The notes under the pieces were generated by a model. That model had not been told where the DNA came from and did no database searches. It was given only the letters and a program-made list of their open reading frames with translations. From NCBI GenBank assembly GCA_009837205.1, contig VXTZ01000022.1:1-64000 (forward strand): 64,000 bases of DNA. Direction: 5' to 3'. Source of the DNA: Candidatus Dadabacteria bacterium. GTDB taxonomy: Bacteria; Desulfobacterota_D; UBA1144; Nemesobacterales; Nemesobacteraceae. This document shows positions 8,433-16,092 of the stretch, piece by piece. Every line of letters starts with the position of its first letter. The stretch's first letter is position 1. Both the position numbers and the translations under genes were made by a program.

Positions 8433-9197
8433 CTAAAGCGTGGTCCAGCCCCCGTCTATAACAAGATCGGAACCCGTAACGTACCGGGCCTCGTCCGAAG
8501 CCAGGTAGAGCACCGAGTGGGCCACTTCCTCCGCTTCTGCCCTTCTCACAAGGGGAATCATGTCGGCCGCTATCGCGTCGAGCTGCTCCTCCGCGTCCGG
8601 GGGGTTCCCCATGAACTCGGGGTCCATCTTGGTCTTTATGTAGCCGGGACAGACGGAATTTGTCCTTATGTTGTCCTTCGCGTGATCAAGGGCCATGCTT
8701 CTCGTTATCTGCCTCACGGCTCCCTTCGAAGCGTTGTACGCCACGCAGCCCTCCATCCCCACGATGCCTAGCACGCTTGAGTTGTTGATTATGGAGCCCC
8801 CGCCGTGCTTTGCCATGAGCGGAACCACGTACTTGCTTACGAGAAAGACCCCCTTCACGTTTATGTCGATCGTGCGGTCCCAGACCTCGTTAGAGGTAGT
8901 CACCACAGTGCCGCCCTCAAGTATCCCGGCGTTGTTAAACAGTATGTCGACCCTTCCGAAATCTCCGTAGAAGGCCTCTACCACCCTCTTTACGTCCTCT
9001 TCTATGGAAACGTCACCCGGATAGGCCCTTATCTCCCCGGGTCCCGGGTTCTCAGAAACCACCTCGTCAAGCCTCTCCGCGGTTCTCGACATTATGCCCA
9101 CGTTGGCGCCTTCTGCTGAGAACAAAAGCGCCGTAGCTTTTCCTATTCCCTCTCCCCCGCCCGTTATGAGCGCTGTTTTTCCATCAAGTCTTGCCAT
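8433..9197 (-). CDS. Short-chain dehydrogenase/reductase
   Basis: Classical SDR of 254 aa: cofactor loop TGGGEGIG at about 12-19, NNAG motif, catalytic Ser (NNSSVLG) and YNASK with the catalytic Tyr and Lys near 155-160, and a C-terminal SDLVIDGGW typical of FabG-like members. It oxidises or reduces an alcohol/ketone with NAD(P)(H); the substrate cannot be read from sequence. A GAGGGGG ribosome site precedes the ATG. It heads an operon with the nitroreductase and is divergent from the HEPN/MNT pair and the nitrilase, suggesting a small-molecule catabolic or detoxification cluster that was later invaded. Confidence 0.9.
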   Translation of the reverse strand: MARLDGKTALITGGGEGIGKATALLFSAEGANVGIMSRTAERLDEVVSENPGPGEIRAYPGDVSIEEDVKRVVEAFYGDFGRVDILFNNAGILEGGTVVTTSNEVWDRTIDINVKGVFLVSKYVVPLMAKHGGGSIINNSSVLGIVGMEGCVAYNASKGAVRQITRSMALDHAKDNIRTNSVCPGYIKTKMDPEFMGNPPDAEEQLDAIAADMIPLVRRAEAEEVAHSVLYLASDEARYVTGSDLVIDGGWTTL

Positions 9198-9241
9198 TTT
9201 TACCCCCTCGCTTCGGGTCAGAAACCCTGCTTTTTTTTAAC

Positions 9242-9283
9242 TTCCGTTATATAATAACCCATTATGAGCAACGGGAAATCCTT
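9242..9283 (+). repeat. Direct repeat copy 1: duplicated nitrilase promoter and start
   Basis: These 42 bp match 10188-10229 at 40 positions: a TATAAT box (9250-9255), the same spacer, and the first codons MSNGKS of the nitrilase. The coding difference (GGG for GGA) is synonymous, as is the next one just outside the block (TTT for TTC). Looser similarity continues upstream. The repeat pair brackets the HEPN/MNT genes. Confidence 0.8.
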
Positions 9284-9374
9284 TATGATAGGTGGAGTCC
9301 GGCTTCAGGTTCTTTCCGAAATCCTCCACCGCAGTCACGAGGAGCTTCGCCGGGAAGACAGGACTTGGCAATGA
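9264..9374 (+). CDS. Chimeric 36-aa ORF starting from the duplicated nitrilase start
   Basis: From the duplicated nitrilase ATG the frame stays open for 36 codons (MSNGKSF, then unrelated sequence ending EELRREDRTWQ) and stops 12 nt before the HEPN gene. Seven residues come from the nitrilase and the rest from the inserted segment. It could be an accidental fusion read as a leader peptide from the captured promoter. There is no evidence of function. Confidence 0.25.
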   Translation: MSNGKSFMIGGVRLQVLSEILHRSHEELRREDRTWQ

Positions 9375-9386
9375 AGGATCGTTTTC

Positions 9387-9809
9387 ATGATTGAATACGA
9401 CAAATTTCAAAATTCCCTGAAACGCCTTGAGGAACAGTACGGAAATTACCGTGCCATAGAGAACTCTGACCTGGATTCGATAATGCGGGAAGCTGTGGCC
9501 GAGTCGGTCATACACAGGTTTGAGGTCTGTTACGACTGCCTATGGAAGGTGCTGAGACGCCACCTCGCAGAGGAGCTCGGCGTTCCAGATGCCCCAAACA
9601 GCCCGAAACCTGTTTTCAGACTGGCCTTTGAAAACAACCTTCTCCCCTCACCGATCGAAAAATGGCTTGATTACGCAAACAGCCGCATCAATACAAGCCA
9701 TGACTATGATGAGGGAAAGGCCAGAAGATGCCTTGGAATCATAAGCGGCTTTATTGACGATGCCACAGGTCTTTACGAAACAATGAGCGGAGAAACATGG
9801 AAACAGTAG
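9387..9809 (+). CDS. HEPN-like nucleotidyltransferase substrate-binding protein (HI0074 family)
   Basis: A 140-aa all-helical protein of the HI0074/HEPN type. MREAVAESVIHRFEVCYDCLW is the conserved helix of the family, followed by SRINTSHDYDEGKA near 110. In HEPN/MNT modules this protein is the toxin (often an RNase) or the partner of the nucleotidyltransferase that follows. The next gene starts 13 nt before this one ends, a coupled pair. An Rx4-6H catalytic motif typical of HEPN RNases is only loosely matched, so it may be the binding subunit rather than an active nuclease. Confidence 0.8.
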   Translation: MIEYDKFQNSLKRLEEQYGNYRAIENSDLDSIMREAVAESVIHRFEVCYDCLWKVLRRHLAEELGVPDAPNSPKPVFRLAFENNLLPSPIEKWLDYANSRINTSHDYDEGKARRCLGIISGFIDDATGLYETMSGETWKQ

Positions 9810-10114
9810 AAGCTATTGATATCTCTTCTGAGCAGCGCGGCGTTCTTCTTGCGCTGCTTAAAAAGCATCTTCCGAATACCCGCGTCTGGGTATACGGTTC
9901 CCGCGCGAGGTTTGCCGCGAAAAAGAGTTCGGATCTCGACATGGTGGTATTTGCCGGAAGCGGACAGAGAAGACAGGTCGGCGATCTTCGGGAAGCTCTT
10001 GAACAGAGCGATCTTCCGTTTCGGGTGGACCTGTTCGTGTGGGATGACATGCCGGAGAGATTCCGGGAGAAAATTGAAGGTGACCACGTAACCCTTGTTT
10101 CCCCTGACCACTAA
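9797..10114 (+). CDS. MNT-type minimal nucleotidyltransferase
   Basis: A 105-aa minimal nucleotidyltransferase: WVYGSRARFAAKKSSDLDMV gives the GSxxR and DxD metal-binding motif (about residues 34-52), and RVDLFVWDD supplies the third acidic strand. In HEPN/MNT toxin-antitoxin systems this enzyme AMPylates the HEPN toxin and silences it. It overlaps the HEPN gene and ends about 95 nt before the nitrilase. The pair lies exactly between two copies of the nitrilase promoter, so it is probably a cassette inserted there. Confidence 0.85.
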   Translation: METVEAIDISSEQRGVLLALLKKHLPNTRVWVYGSRARFAAKKSSDLDMVVFAGSGQRRQVGDLREALEQSDLPFRVDLFVWDDMPERFREKIEGDHVTLVSPDH

Positions 10115-10187
10115 ACGCAGGCGGGAGGGTCATGCTCTGGTTCCAAAGAGAGACGCAAACTCAAAATGAATCTGCATTTTCCCTGAG

Positions 10188-10229
10188 TTCCGTTGTATAA
10201 TAACCCATTATGAGCAACGGAAAATCCTT
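10188..10229 (+). repeat. Direct repeat copy 2: nitrilase promoter and start in place
   Basis: Partner of 9242-9283, offset 946 bp. It contains the TATAAT box of the nitrilase gene and its first codons. Confidence 0.8.
10196..10201 (+). promoter_or_regulatory. -10 box giving a probably leaderless nitrilase mRNA
   Basis: A perfect TATAAT ends 8 nt before the nitrilase ATG (10210) and no ribosome site lies between. Transcription would begin at or next to the start codon. No clear -35 is seen. Confidence 0.5.
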
Positions 10230-11115
10230 CACGGCGGCTGCGGTGCAGGCAGCTCCCGTTTTTCTCGACAGAAAGGGCACGGTCGACAAGGTCCTCAGGC
10301 TTATAAAGGAAGCAGCGGGAAACGGGGCTGAACTCGTGGTTTTCCCCGAGGCCTTCATACCCACCTATCCCTACTGGCCGAAGGATCTCGGGTTCGGGGC
10401 CGAGAAAAAGCTCACCATGGACGCCCACGTCGAGCTACACAGAAACTCGGTCGAGGTTCCCGGGGAGGACACCAAAAGAATCGGCAATGCGGCGAAGCGG
10501 GCCAAGACCTGCGTCGTAATAGGGGTTAACGAAAAAGAGGGAGGAACCCTCTACAACACCATACTCTACTTCGGCAAGGACGGCTCCCTTCTCGGAAGGC
10601 ACAGAAAGCTGATGTCGATTGACAGCGAGAAATGCGTATGGGCGAACGGAACCGCCGAGGACGTGAGGGTGTTTGACACCGAAATCGGGAAAATAGGGGG
10701 ACTTTTCTGCTACGAGCACCACATGACCCTTGAGAAGTACGCGATGTTCACCAAGGGGGAGCAGGTGCACGTGGGTCTCTGGGGAGGACACTCGTTCGTT
10801 AAGGACACGATGGATTTCGCGAGCCGACAGTACGCGTTTGAGGGACAGGTGTTCGTCATAATCTCAGCCGGCTTCATAGAAGAGGATATGATTCCCGACT
10901 CCTTTCCCCTGAAGGAGCATACGATCTGGGATTACCCCGGGGGAAGCGGCATAATAAACCCCAGGGGACAGTACATAATCGGCCCCGTATACGGAAAGGA
11001 AGAGATTCTCTACGCGGAGATCGAGCTTGACCAGATAATAAGGGCAAAGACCGTAATAGACTCCGTGGGGCATTTCTCAAGGCCGGACATATTCCGATTC
11101 GAGATAATGGAGTGA
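10210..11115 (+). CDS. Nitrilase/cyanide hydratase family protein
   Basis: C-N hydrolase of 301 aa with the Glu-Lys-Cys triad: FPEAFIP (Glu near 47), GRHRKLMS (Lys near 130) and GGLFCYEHH (Cys near 164). The Trp-Gly following region (GLWGGHSFV) and the C-terminal ALFDVVGHF-like SVGHFSRPDIF are typical of true nitrilases and cyanide-degrading enzymes, which convert a nitrile to acid and ammonia. It stands alone downstream of the duplicated promoter and near a nitroreductase and SDR. Substrate unknown; aliphatic or aromatic nitriles are both possible. Confidence 0.9.
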   Translation: MSNGKSFTAAAVQAAPVFLDRKGTVDKVLRLIKEAAGNGAELVVFPEAFIPTYPYWPKDLGFGAEKKLTMDAHVELHRNSVEVPGEDTKRIGNAAKRAKTCVVIGVNEKEGGTLYNTILYFGKDGSLLGRHRKLMSIDSEKCVWANGTAEDVRVFDTEIGKIGGLFCYEHHMTLEKYAMFTKGEQVHVGLWGGHSFVKDTMDFASRQYAFEGQVFVIISAGFIEEDMIPDSFPLKEHTIWDYPGGSGIINPRGQYIIGPVYGKEEILYAEIELDQIIRAKTVIDSVGHFSRPDIFRFEIME

Positions 11116-11361
11116 TGTTGCTTCGGGCAATCCGCCTTTATTTATTCAGTGATGTCCCATTCCCTGCCGACAGGCAAGGTCAAGTCCACACCCGGTGAGT
11201 ATAGTTACAGTACCCTTTAACGAACCGGAAATACGTGAGAAAAAACTGGATTCAGCCTCATCTTTAGGCTCGACCCGAGCGGGTTGTTTTTCTCCGTTCT
11301 CAGGTGACAGCTTGTGTCCAGACATTTCGGTAACTCCTTTACATGGTTAGTTTCTAATGAA

Positions 11362-11958
11362 TTACGACTTAGCAAACGAAATCAGGGAATCATAGATACC
11401 AGAGTCAGCCTCACGCAGTGCCGCAATATAGCGTTCGCGGACATCTTCAGACGCAGTGAGGTCGGCACCACCGCCCCATGTGAGTTTTTCACCACCATAT
11501 TTGGCAACTATTACATCGGCAAGCAAGCGCGCGTGTCGGCCGTTGCCGTTCGGAAAAAGGTGAATTTTCACTAACCGGTGATGAAAAATAACGGCCAGTT
11601 CAGTAACACCGTAGGTATTGTGTTCCAGCCAATAAGCGGCATCGTCCAGCAACTTGCGAAATTCGGTCTGGATGAGGGAATAGTTGACGCCGATGTTTTT
11701 GTCGGATTTTCGGTACTGACCTGCCCATTTCCAGACACGACCGAACATGCGCTTATGAAGGTTCAGGATAAATTTCTCCGAAAAAATATTCTGTTTCGAT
11801 GCCAAAACAGATTTCCGCATTACCCATCTCCGGGCTTCAAGAATATTTTCCCGCTCGAAACGGTCCAGATCTTCACGCATTAATATGGTGGGAACGAGAT
11901 GTTCCTTCTCTTCCTCGCTAAGCGGGGTCTGGCCCTCTGTATAACGATACTGAACCAT
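11362..11958 (-). CDS. Mobile mystery protein B, Fic-domain protein
   Basis: Fic/DOC-fold protein of 198 aa with the core motif HLFPNGNGRHARLLADV (HxFxxGNGR), used by Fic enzymes to transfer AMP or another phosphate group onto proteins. Sequence and partner fit the mobile mystery protein B family (TIGR02613 type), found with protein A and often near mobile DNA. The ATG at 11958 begins 1 nt after the stop of protein A; a longer reading from 12000 is unlikely. Toxin or modifier activity is inferred from the fold. The (S/T)xxxE(G/N) inhibitory helix of self-regulated Fic proteins was not identified. Confidence 0.85.
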   Translation of the reverse strand: MVQYRYTEGQTPLSEEEKEHLVPTILMREDLDRFERENILEARRWVMRKSVLASKQNIFSEKFILNLHKRMFGRVWKWAGQYRKSDKNIGVNYSLIQTEFRKLLDDAAYWLEHNTYGVTELAVIFHHRLVKIHLFPNGNGRHARLLADVIVAKYGGEKLTWGGGADLTASEDVRERYIAALREADSGIYDSLISFAKS

Positions 11959-11959
11959 T

Positions 11960-12409
11960 TCAGTCCCACAGACTGATGGCAGGGTTGCGCACCAACTCAT
12001 CAGCGATTTGGGCGGTTTTCTCCTGCCTGTCGCCTACATCCTGCGCTTCAAGCATCATGCTGTGGTCCACAGGATCAACGATATCACGAGCCTTTCTGAG
12101 CGCCTGCTTGCGCACGATGTTCCGCAAGGAGCCATCATTTGGAACAAAAACATAAACGAGCCTGCAATCCAATGCTTCAGCCGCCTTGCGAAGCGACCTA
12201 AGTGTAATCGCATCATTGATCTCGTTTTTCTCCAAACGAGCGGCGGATTGCTGTGTGATGCCTATACGTTCCGCCATCTGACGAACGCTCATGCCAAGCG
12301 AGGTGCGGACAGCACGAATCCAACCGCCAGAGGGACGGTCGCAAACATTCACTCTGGAAAGGTGGTCATCCAGCGTCTGCAATTGCATATACTTAAATTT
12401 GTTTGTCAT
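11960..12409 (-). CDS. Mobile mystery protein A, HTH regulator
   Basis: A 149-aa protein with a Cro/CI-type helix-turn-helix at about 32-90 (GMSVRQMAERIGITQQSAAR) and a tail typical of mobile mystery protein A (TIGR02612 type: RLVYVFVPNDGSL). It is the first gene of the A-B pair and probably represses its own promoter: a perfect 12-bp inverted repeat brackets the promoter upstream. The layout, an HTH gene followed by a Fic gene, looks like a toxin-antitoxin unit. It lies next to tRNA-Gln, a usual integration spot. Confidence 0.85.
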   Translation of the reverse strand: MTNKFKYMQLQTLDDHLSRVNVCDRPSGGWIRAVRTSLGMSVRQMAERIGITQQSAARLEKNEINDAITLRSLRKAAEALDCRLVYVFVPNDGSLRNIVRKQALRKARDIVDPVDHSMMLEAQDVGDRQEKTAQIADELVRNPAISLWD

Positions 12410-12418
12410 ATCACAGCC

Positions 12419-12488
12419 TATATTCTGTAAGTAAAACCAATGTTAACAGGATAAAAGCTGTAAGTCAAGGATAAAATTACAGAATATA
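12419..12488. promoter_or_regulatory. Operator-like 12-bp inverted repeat around the mobile mystery A promoter
   Basis: TATATTCTGTAA (12419-12430) and TTACAGAATATA (12477-12488) are perfect inverted repeats lying on both sides of the promoter of the A-B pair. This is the placement expected for cooperative autorepression by the HTH protein. Confidence 0.55.
12440..12468 (-). promoter_or_regulatory. Promoter of the mobile mystery A-B pair
   Basis: Minus-strand TTGACT (12463-12468), 17-nt spacer, TAACAT (12440-12445), just upstream of the ATG at 12409 and flanked by the inverted repeat. Confidence 0.55.
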
Positions 12489-12640
12489 ATCTGTGACTAG
12501 ATTTAGGCTTGATTTTCCAAAGCCCTTTGACAATAACGCTGAAAAGAATATAGAAGTGGCCAAATTTCTATATTTGCAGATATGTTCTGCTTGCTAAATC
12601 CCATTTTTTACAGAAACCAAAATTGTCAAAGACGAAAAGC

Positions 12641-12714
12641 TGGCTGGGGCACTAGGATTCGAACCTAGACTAGCGGATCCAGAGTCCGCTGTACTGCCGT
12701 TATACGATGCCCCA
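12641..12714 (-). tRNA. tRNA-Gln (anticodon CUG)
   Basis: The minus strand folds as a cloverleaf: acceptor TGGGGCA/TGCCCCA, anticodon stem GCGGA/TCCGC with loop CTCTGGA (anticodon CTG), T arm CTAGG-TTCGAAT-CCTAG, discriminator G and an encoded CCA at the 3' end (12641-12643). Confidence 0.93.
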
Positions 12715-12729
12715 GAATGCGGAGAAAAG

Positions 12730-12758
12730 ATTATTGACTCTAAACTCCGCGGTGTCAA
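12730..12758 (-). promoter_or_regulatory. Promoter of tRNA-Gln
   Basis: Minus-strand TTGACA (12753-12758), 17-nt spacer, AATAAT (12730-12735); the predicted start is about 8 nt before the tRNA. Confidence 0.55.
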
Positions 12759-12826
12759 ACCAAAGCAAACTCCCGCGGCCGGGGTTGATTACCGGCTGAC
12801 ATCTGATAAATTAAGCGGATACGGAG

Positions 12827-13222
12827 GTGGCGCCCGCAAAGGCCGCGCGGCGTTTCTGGCCAATGGACGAACCGAGCCCGGAAATCCTCGAGACTTTCGA
12901 GAACAAAAACCCGGAGAGGGATTACGAAATCGAGATATCGTGTCCCGAGTTCACCTGCGTTTGCCCGAAAACGGGACAGCCGGACTTTGCGACCATCACA
13001 ATAAAGTACGTACCCGACAGGCTCTGCGTGGAACTTAAGTCCCTTAAGCTCTACATGTTCTCCTACAGAAACACGGGCGAGTTCCACGAGCACGTGACGA
13101 ACAGGATCCTTAACGATTTCGTCTCCGCGTGCGATCCGAGGTCGGTCGAGGTGACGGGCGACTTCAACGTCCGCGGCGGAATAAAGACGGTAGTACGGGC
13201 CTCACACAGAAAAGACGCCTGA
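12827..13222 (+). CDS. queF: NADPH-dependent 7-cyano-7-deazaguanine reductase QueF
   Basis: Reduces preQ0 to preQ1 in queuosine biosynthesis, in the cytoplasm. The catalytic stretch [17 protein letters not shown] holds the active-site Cys and Asp, and [13 protein letters not shown] is the NADPH/substrate motif of the short, single-domain type. 131 aa if the GTG at 12827 is used; an in-frame ATG at 12863 would give 119 aa and also keeps every conserved residue. It ends 21 nt before the permease gene, so co-transcription is possible. The C-terminus is slightly shorter than in Bacillus QueF. Confidence 0.9.
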   Translation: MAPAKAARRFWPMDEPSPEILETFENKNPERDYEIEISCPEFTCVCPKTGQPDFATITIKYVPDRLCVELKSLKLYMFSYRNTGEFHEHVTNRILNDFVSACDPRSVEVTGDFNVRGGIKTVVRASHRKDA

Positions 13223-13243
13223 GCGTCCCGGGCCCAAAACAGC

Positions 13244-14053
13244 ATGTACGTAAAAACCCAGATAATAATCACGGGAACGATAATATTCCTTATAATTCTG
13301 GTCGCGATTTTCGCGCCCGCCCTCTCCCCCTACGAGTACGACCAGACGAATTTCGCAAACGCGCTTCGCGCCCCCGACTCCGTGCACCTAATGGGAACGG
13401 ACCAGGAGGGCCGCGATCTCCTGAGCAGGGTAATCCACGGTTCGAGGATATCGATCGCGGTCGCCGTGGGGACCGCCGCGATGGCCCTTGTCATCGGAAC
13501 GGTCCTCGGAGCGGTCTCGGGATACGCCGGGGGGAAAACGGACGAGCTTATAATGCGCACGGTCGACGTGTTCTACGCCGTCCCGGATCTCCTTCTGATC
13601 GTTCTTCTGACGCTCGTTATCGGAACGGGGGTTACGGGCATCGTAATATCTCTCGGGGTGATGTCGTGGATGAGGGTCGCCAGGATAGTGAGGGGAAGCG
13701 TGCTTCAGATAAAGTCGTTTGAGTACGTTGAGTCCGCAAGGGCGCTCGGGGCCTCGCCGCGTATCATTCTCGCAAGGCACATACTTCCTAACACGCTAAG
13801 TCCCCTCATAGTCACCGTCACGTTTTCGGTCCCTTACGCAATCCTCACGGAATCCACGCTCAGCTTTCTCGGCCTCGGGATATCTCCGCCTGAGGCGAGC
13901 TGGGGCACGCTTGCGAGCACCGGGTGGCAGGGAATAAGGACTTTCCCCCACCTTATAGTGTTTCCAAGCATCGCGATTTTCATAACGGCGCTTTCCTTTA
14001 ATCTCTTCGGGGAAGGCATAAGAGACCTTCTGGCCACGGAGAACTCAAGGTGA
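13244..14053 (+). CDS. ABC transporter permease, DppC/OppC type
   Basis: Inner-membrane permease of 269 aa for di/oligopeptides or nickel-type substrates. It has one N-terminal membrane helix, the DppC-like motif APSLSPYEYDQ...GTDQEGRDLLSR, and a BPD transmembrane domain with the EAA loop EYVESARALGASPRIILARH. The companion permease, ATPases and binding protein are not in the window, so it works with subunits coded elsewhere. It overlaps the lytic transglycosylase gene by one base (TGATG). Confidence 0.88.
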   Translation: MYVKTQIIITGTIIFLIILVAIFAPALSPYEYDQTNFANALRAPDSVHLMGTDQEGRDLLSRVIHGSRISIAVAVGTAAMALVIGTVLGAVSGYAGGKTDELIMRTVDVFYAVPDLLLIVLLTLVIGTGVTGIVISLGVMSWMRVARIVRGSVLQIKSFEYVESARALGASPRIILARHILPNTLSPLIVTVTFSVPYAILTESTLSFLGLGISPPEASWGTLASTGWQGIRTFPHLIVFPSIAIFITALSFNLFGEGIRDLLATENSR

Positions 14054-16092
14054 TGGATCCGAAAAAAGCAGCTCTCAGCGTCTTTCTCCTTGCCCTGCTT
14101 CTTCTCGCCGCCGCGGCCGAGGGCGCGCGCGCCAACCACGCCGACTGCGGAAAAGTCCTGCAATCCACCGAGAAAACCCTCGAGGCGCGGTTTCTCAAGG
14201 TTCACTGCCACGCCCGTGAGCGGCAGCACGCCGAGGTGCACGGGGCTCTCGCCGAGATAAAGGATAAGCTCATCTTTATAGAGGATTATCTGCTTTACTA
14301 CGAAGCGGAGGCGGCTTTAGGCCTCGGGCAGAAGGAGAGGGCCGAGGTGCTTTTCCTGAAGATACTGAAACACCATCCGGACTCGGCGATCGGCCATGAC
14401 GCCCGTGAGCGGCTTGCTGAAATCCACCTCGAGAACGATCGCCACGCGGAGGCGGAAAAAACATACTCGCATCTTGCCGAGCGGACCGACAGCAGGTGGA
14501 AAAAAGCCGTTTACCTGAAAAACCTCGGCGAAATAAAGGAGAGACAGGGAGACTTCCCCGCGGCCTCCGAGATATTCGAGAGGATATGGGCAGAGCACCC
14601 GGAGGTAAGCTTCTCGGATTACGCATTCGAGCTTCACAAGAAAAACGGAAAAGTCTTTGCCCCTTCGCCGCAGCAGTTTGAAAAAAGAGGGGACGTCATG
14701 TTCGAGGCCGGCAACTGGGAGGGGGCGCTTGAGGCCTTCTCCGCAGCGCCGCGAACAAACGCGGTAAGAACGAAAACCGGCATCTGCCTCTACAGGCTTT
14801 CCAGGTTTCCGGAAGCCCTGAAGGTATTCTCGGGGATTGATTCCCCGAAGGCCTTTTACTGGAGGGGCGTGACTCTCATGAGCATGGAGAAAGAAGAGGA
14901 GGCCATAGGCGTTTTCGAGAGACTCCACAGGCTAAACCCCAAAAGCTCCTGGACGTCCAAGTCGCTGCTTAAGGCCGCGAGGCTCCGCCACCTGCGCAAA
15001 GAGCCTGAAGAGGCCCACCGCCTCTACCGCCTCGTTATCGAGAAATACCCCGGAAGGGAAGAGGCCCGGGAAAGCGCGTGGAATATCGGGTGGATGCACT
15101 ATAGTAAAAAGGAGTACGCAAAGGCCGCCGAGGCTTTCTCCGACCGCGCCTGGGCGAGGGGGAGGGACCGGGAGCGCTTTCTTTACTGGTACGCGAGGGC
15201 ATCCGAGCGGGCGGGAGACAAGCCCGGGGCTCTATTCGCGCTTGGAGAACTCGCCAAATCCCCGAAAATCACCTACTACTCGGCTCTCGCGAAGATGAGG
15301 CTCGGGGAAAACCTGCTTCACACCCCGCCTCCCGCCGCTGCCTGGTCGGGAAACCCTTTCGGGAAAAATCCCGCGCTCGAGAAATTTCTTTTCTTCGTCA
15401 AGGCCGGGGTATACGATCTTGCCCTTAGGGAAGCCGAGCTTCTGAGGCCCCATGCGAAAACGCGCGTGCAGCGCCTCTACCTCGCCTCGCTTTACCTGCA
15501 GGCGCGGGATTACAAAACCTCAATAACCCTGGCAAACGGCGTCAGGTCCCCCGAGGCGCTCCGCCTCTCCTTCCCGAAGGGCTTTGAGGAGCGGGTGAAG
15601 GCTTTTTCGCGCAAATACACGCTTGATGAGTTCCTGGTCTACTCCGTCATAAGAGAGGAAAGCCATTTTGACAAGGAGGCGGTTTCGGTTTCCGACGCCA
15701 GGGGGCTCATGCAGCTGCTTCCCTCGACGGCTCTTGAGACAGCACCCAAGGCGGGTCTTAGCAATTTCCAGGCTTCCCAGCTTTTCTCTCCCGACATAAA
15801 CCTTGAACTGGGATGCTATTACCTGAGCTGGCTGCTTGAGATCTTCGAGGGCAACTTCGCCATAAGCCTCGCCGGCTATAACGGCGGCCCCACAAGCGCC
15901 AAGACGTGGTATGAGAAAAACGGGGCACTCGACATTGACGAGTTCATAGAGGAAATCCCCTTTGAGCAGTCAAGGAACTACGTAAAGAAAATCATAAGGA
16001 GCTACGCCGCTTACGAGGCGGTCTACGGAAGGGAGAAAGATCGGTTCTCAAGGCAGAGCTTCGAGAAGTTCCTCAAGATCATGAGCCCGTAG
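14053..16092 (+). CDS. slt: Soluble lytic transglycosylase with TPR repeats
   Basis: Periplasmic murein-degrading enzyme of 679 aa. An N-terminal signal peptide (about residues 5-28) is followed by a long helical TPR-like superhelix (about 60-480) and a C-terminal SLT domain: VIREESHFDKEAVS holds the catalytic Glu, then ARGLMQLLPSTA and SLAGYNGGPTSAKTW. It cleaves the MurNAc-GlcNAc bond with 1,6-anhydro formation. The ATG at 14053 shares its A with the permease stop; GTG at 14050 is an alternative. The last 70 nt overlap the convergent hisH gene. Confidence 0.92.
   Translation: MDPKKAALSVFLLALLLLAAAAEGARANHADCGKVLQSTEKTLEARFLKVHCHARERQHAEVHGALAEIKDKLIFIEDYLLYYEAEAALGLGQKERAEVLFLKILKHHPDSAIGHDARERLAEIHLENDRHAEAEKTYSHLAERTDSRWKKAVYLKNLGEIKERQGDFPAASEIFERIWAEHPEVSFSDYAFELHKKNGKVFAPSPQQFEKRGDVMFEAGNWEGALEAFSAAPRTNAVRTKTGICLYRLSRFPEALKVFSGIDSPKAFYWRGVTLMSMEKEEEAIGVFERLHRLNPKSSWTSKSLLKAARLRHLRKEPEEAHRLYRLVIEKYPGREEARESAWNIGWMHYSKKEYAKAAEAFSDRAWARGRDRERFLYWYARASERAGDKPGALFALGELAKSPKITYYSALAKMRLGENLLHTPPPAAAWSGNPFGKNPALEKFLFFVKAGVYDLALREAELLRPHAKTRVQRLYLASLYLQARDYKTSITLANGVRSPEALRLSFPKGFEERVKAFSRKYTLDEFLVYSVIREESHFDKEAVSVSDARGLMQLLPSTALETAPKAGLSNFQASQLFSPDINLELGCYYLSWLLEIFEGNFAISLAGYNGGPTSAKTWYEKNGALDIDEFIEEIPFEQSRNYVKKIIRSYAAYEAVYGREKDRFSRQSFEKFLKIMSP

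Noticed and set aside
11265-11300. Possible terminator GCTCG-ACC-CGAGC followed by T-rich sequence after the nitrilase
   Set aside because: The stem is only 5 bp and the T-run is displaced; not convincing as a terminator for either strand.
12525-12640. Promoter-like TTGACA...TATAGA on the plus strand and a distant inverted TTTGACAAT copy
   Set aside because: It would read antisense into tRNA-Gln with no gene behind it; probably chance or part of a decayed end.
12641-12714. tRNA-Gln as an attachment site for an integrated element
   Set aside because: No second copy of the tRNA 3' end and no integrase were seen in the window.
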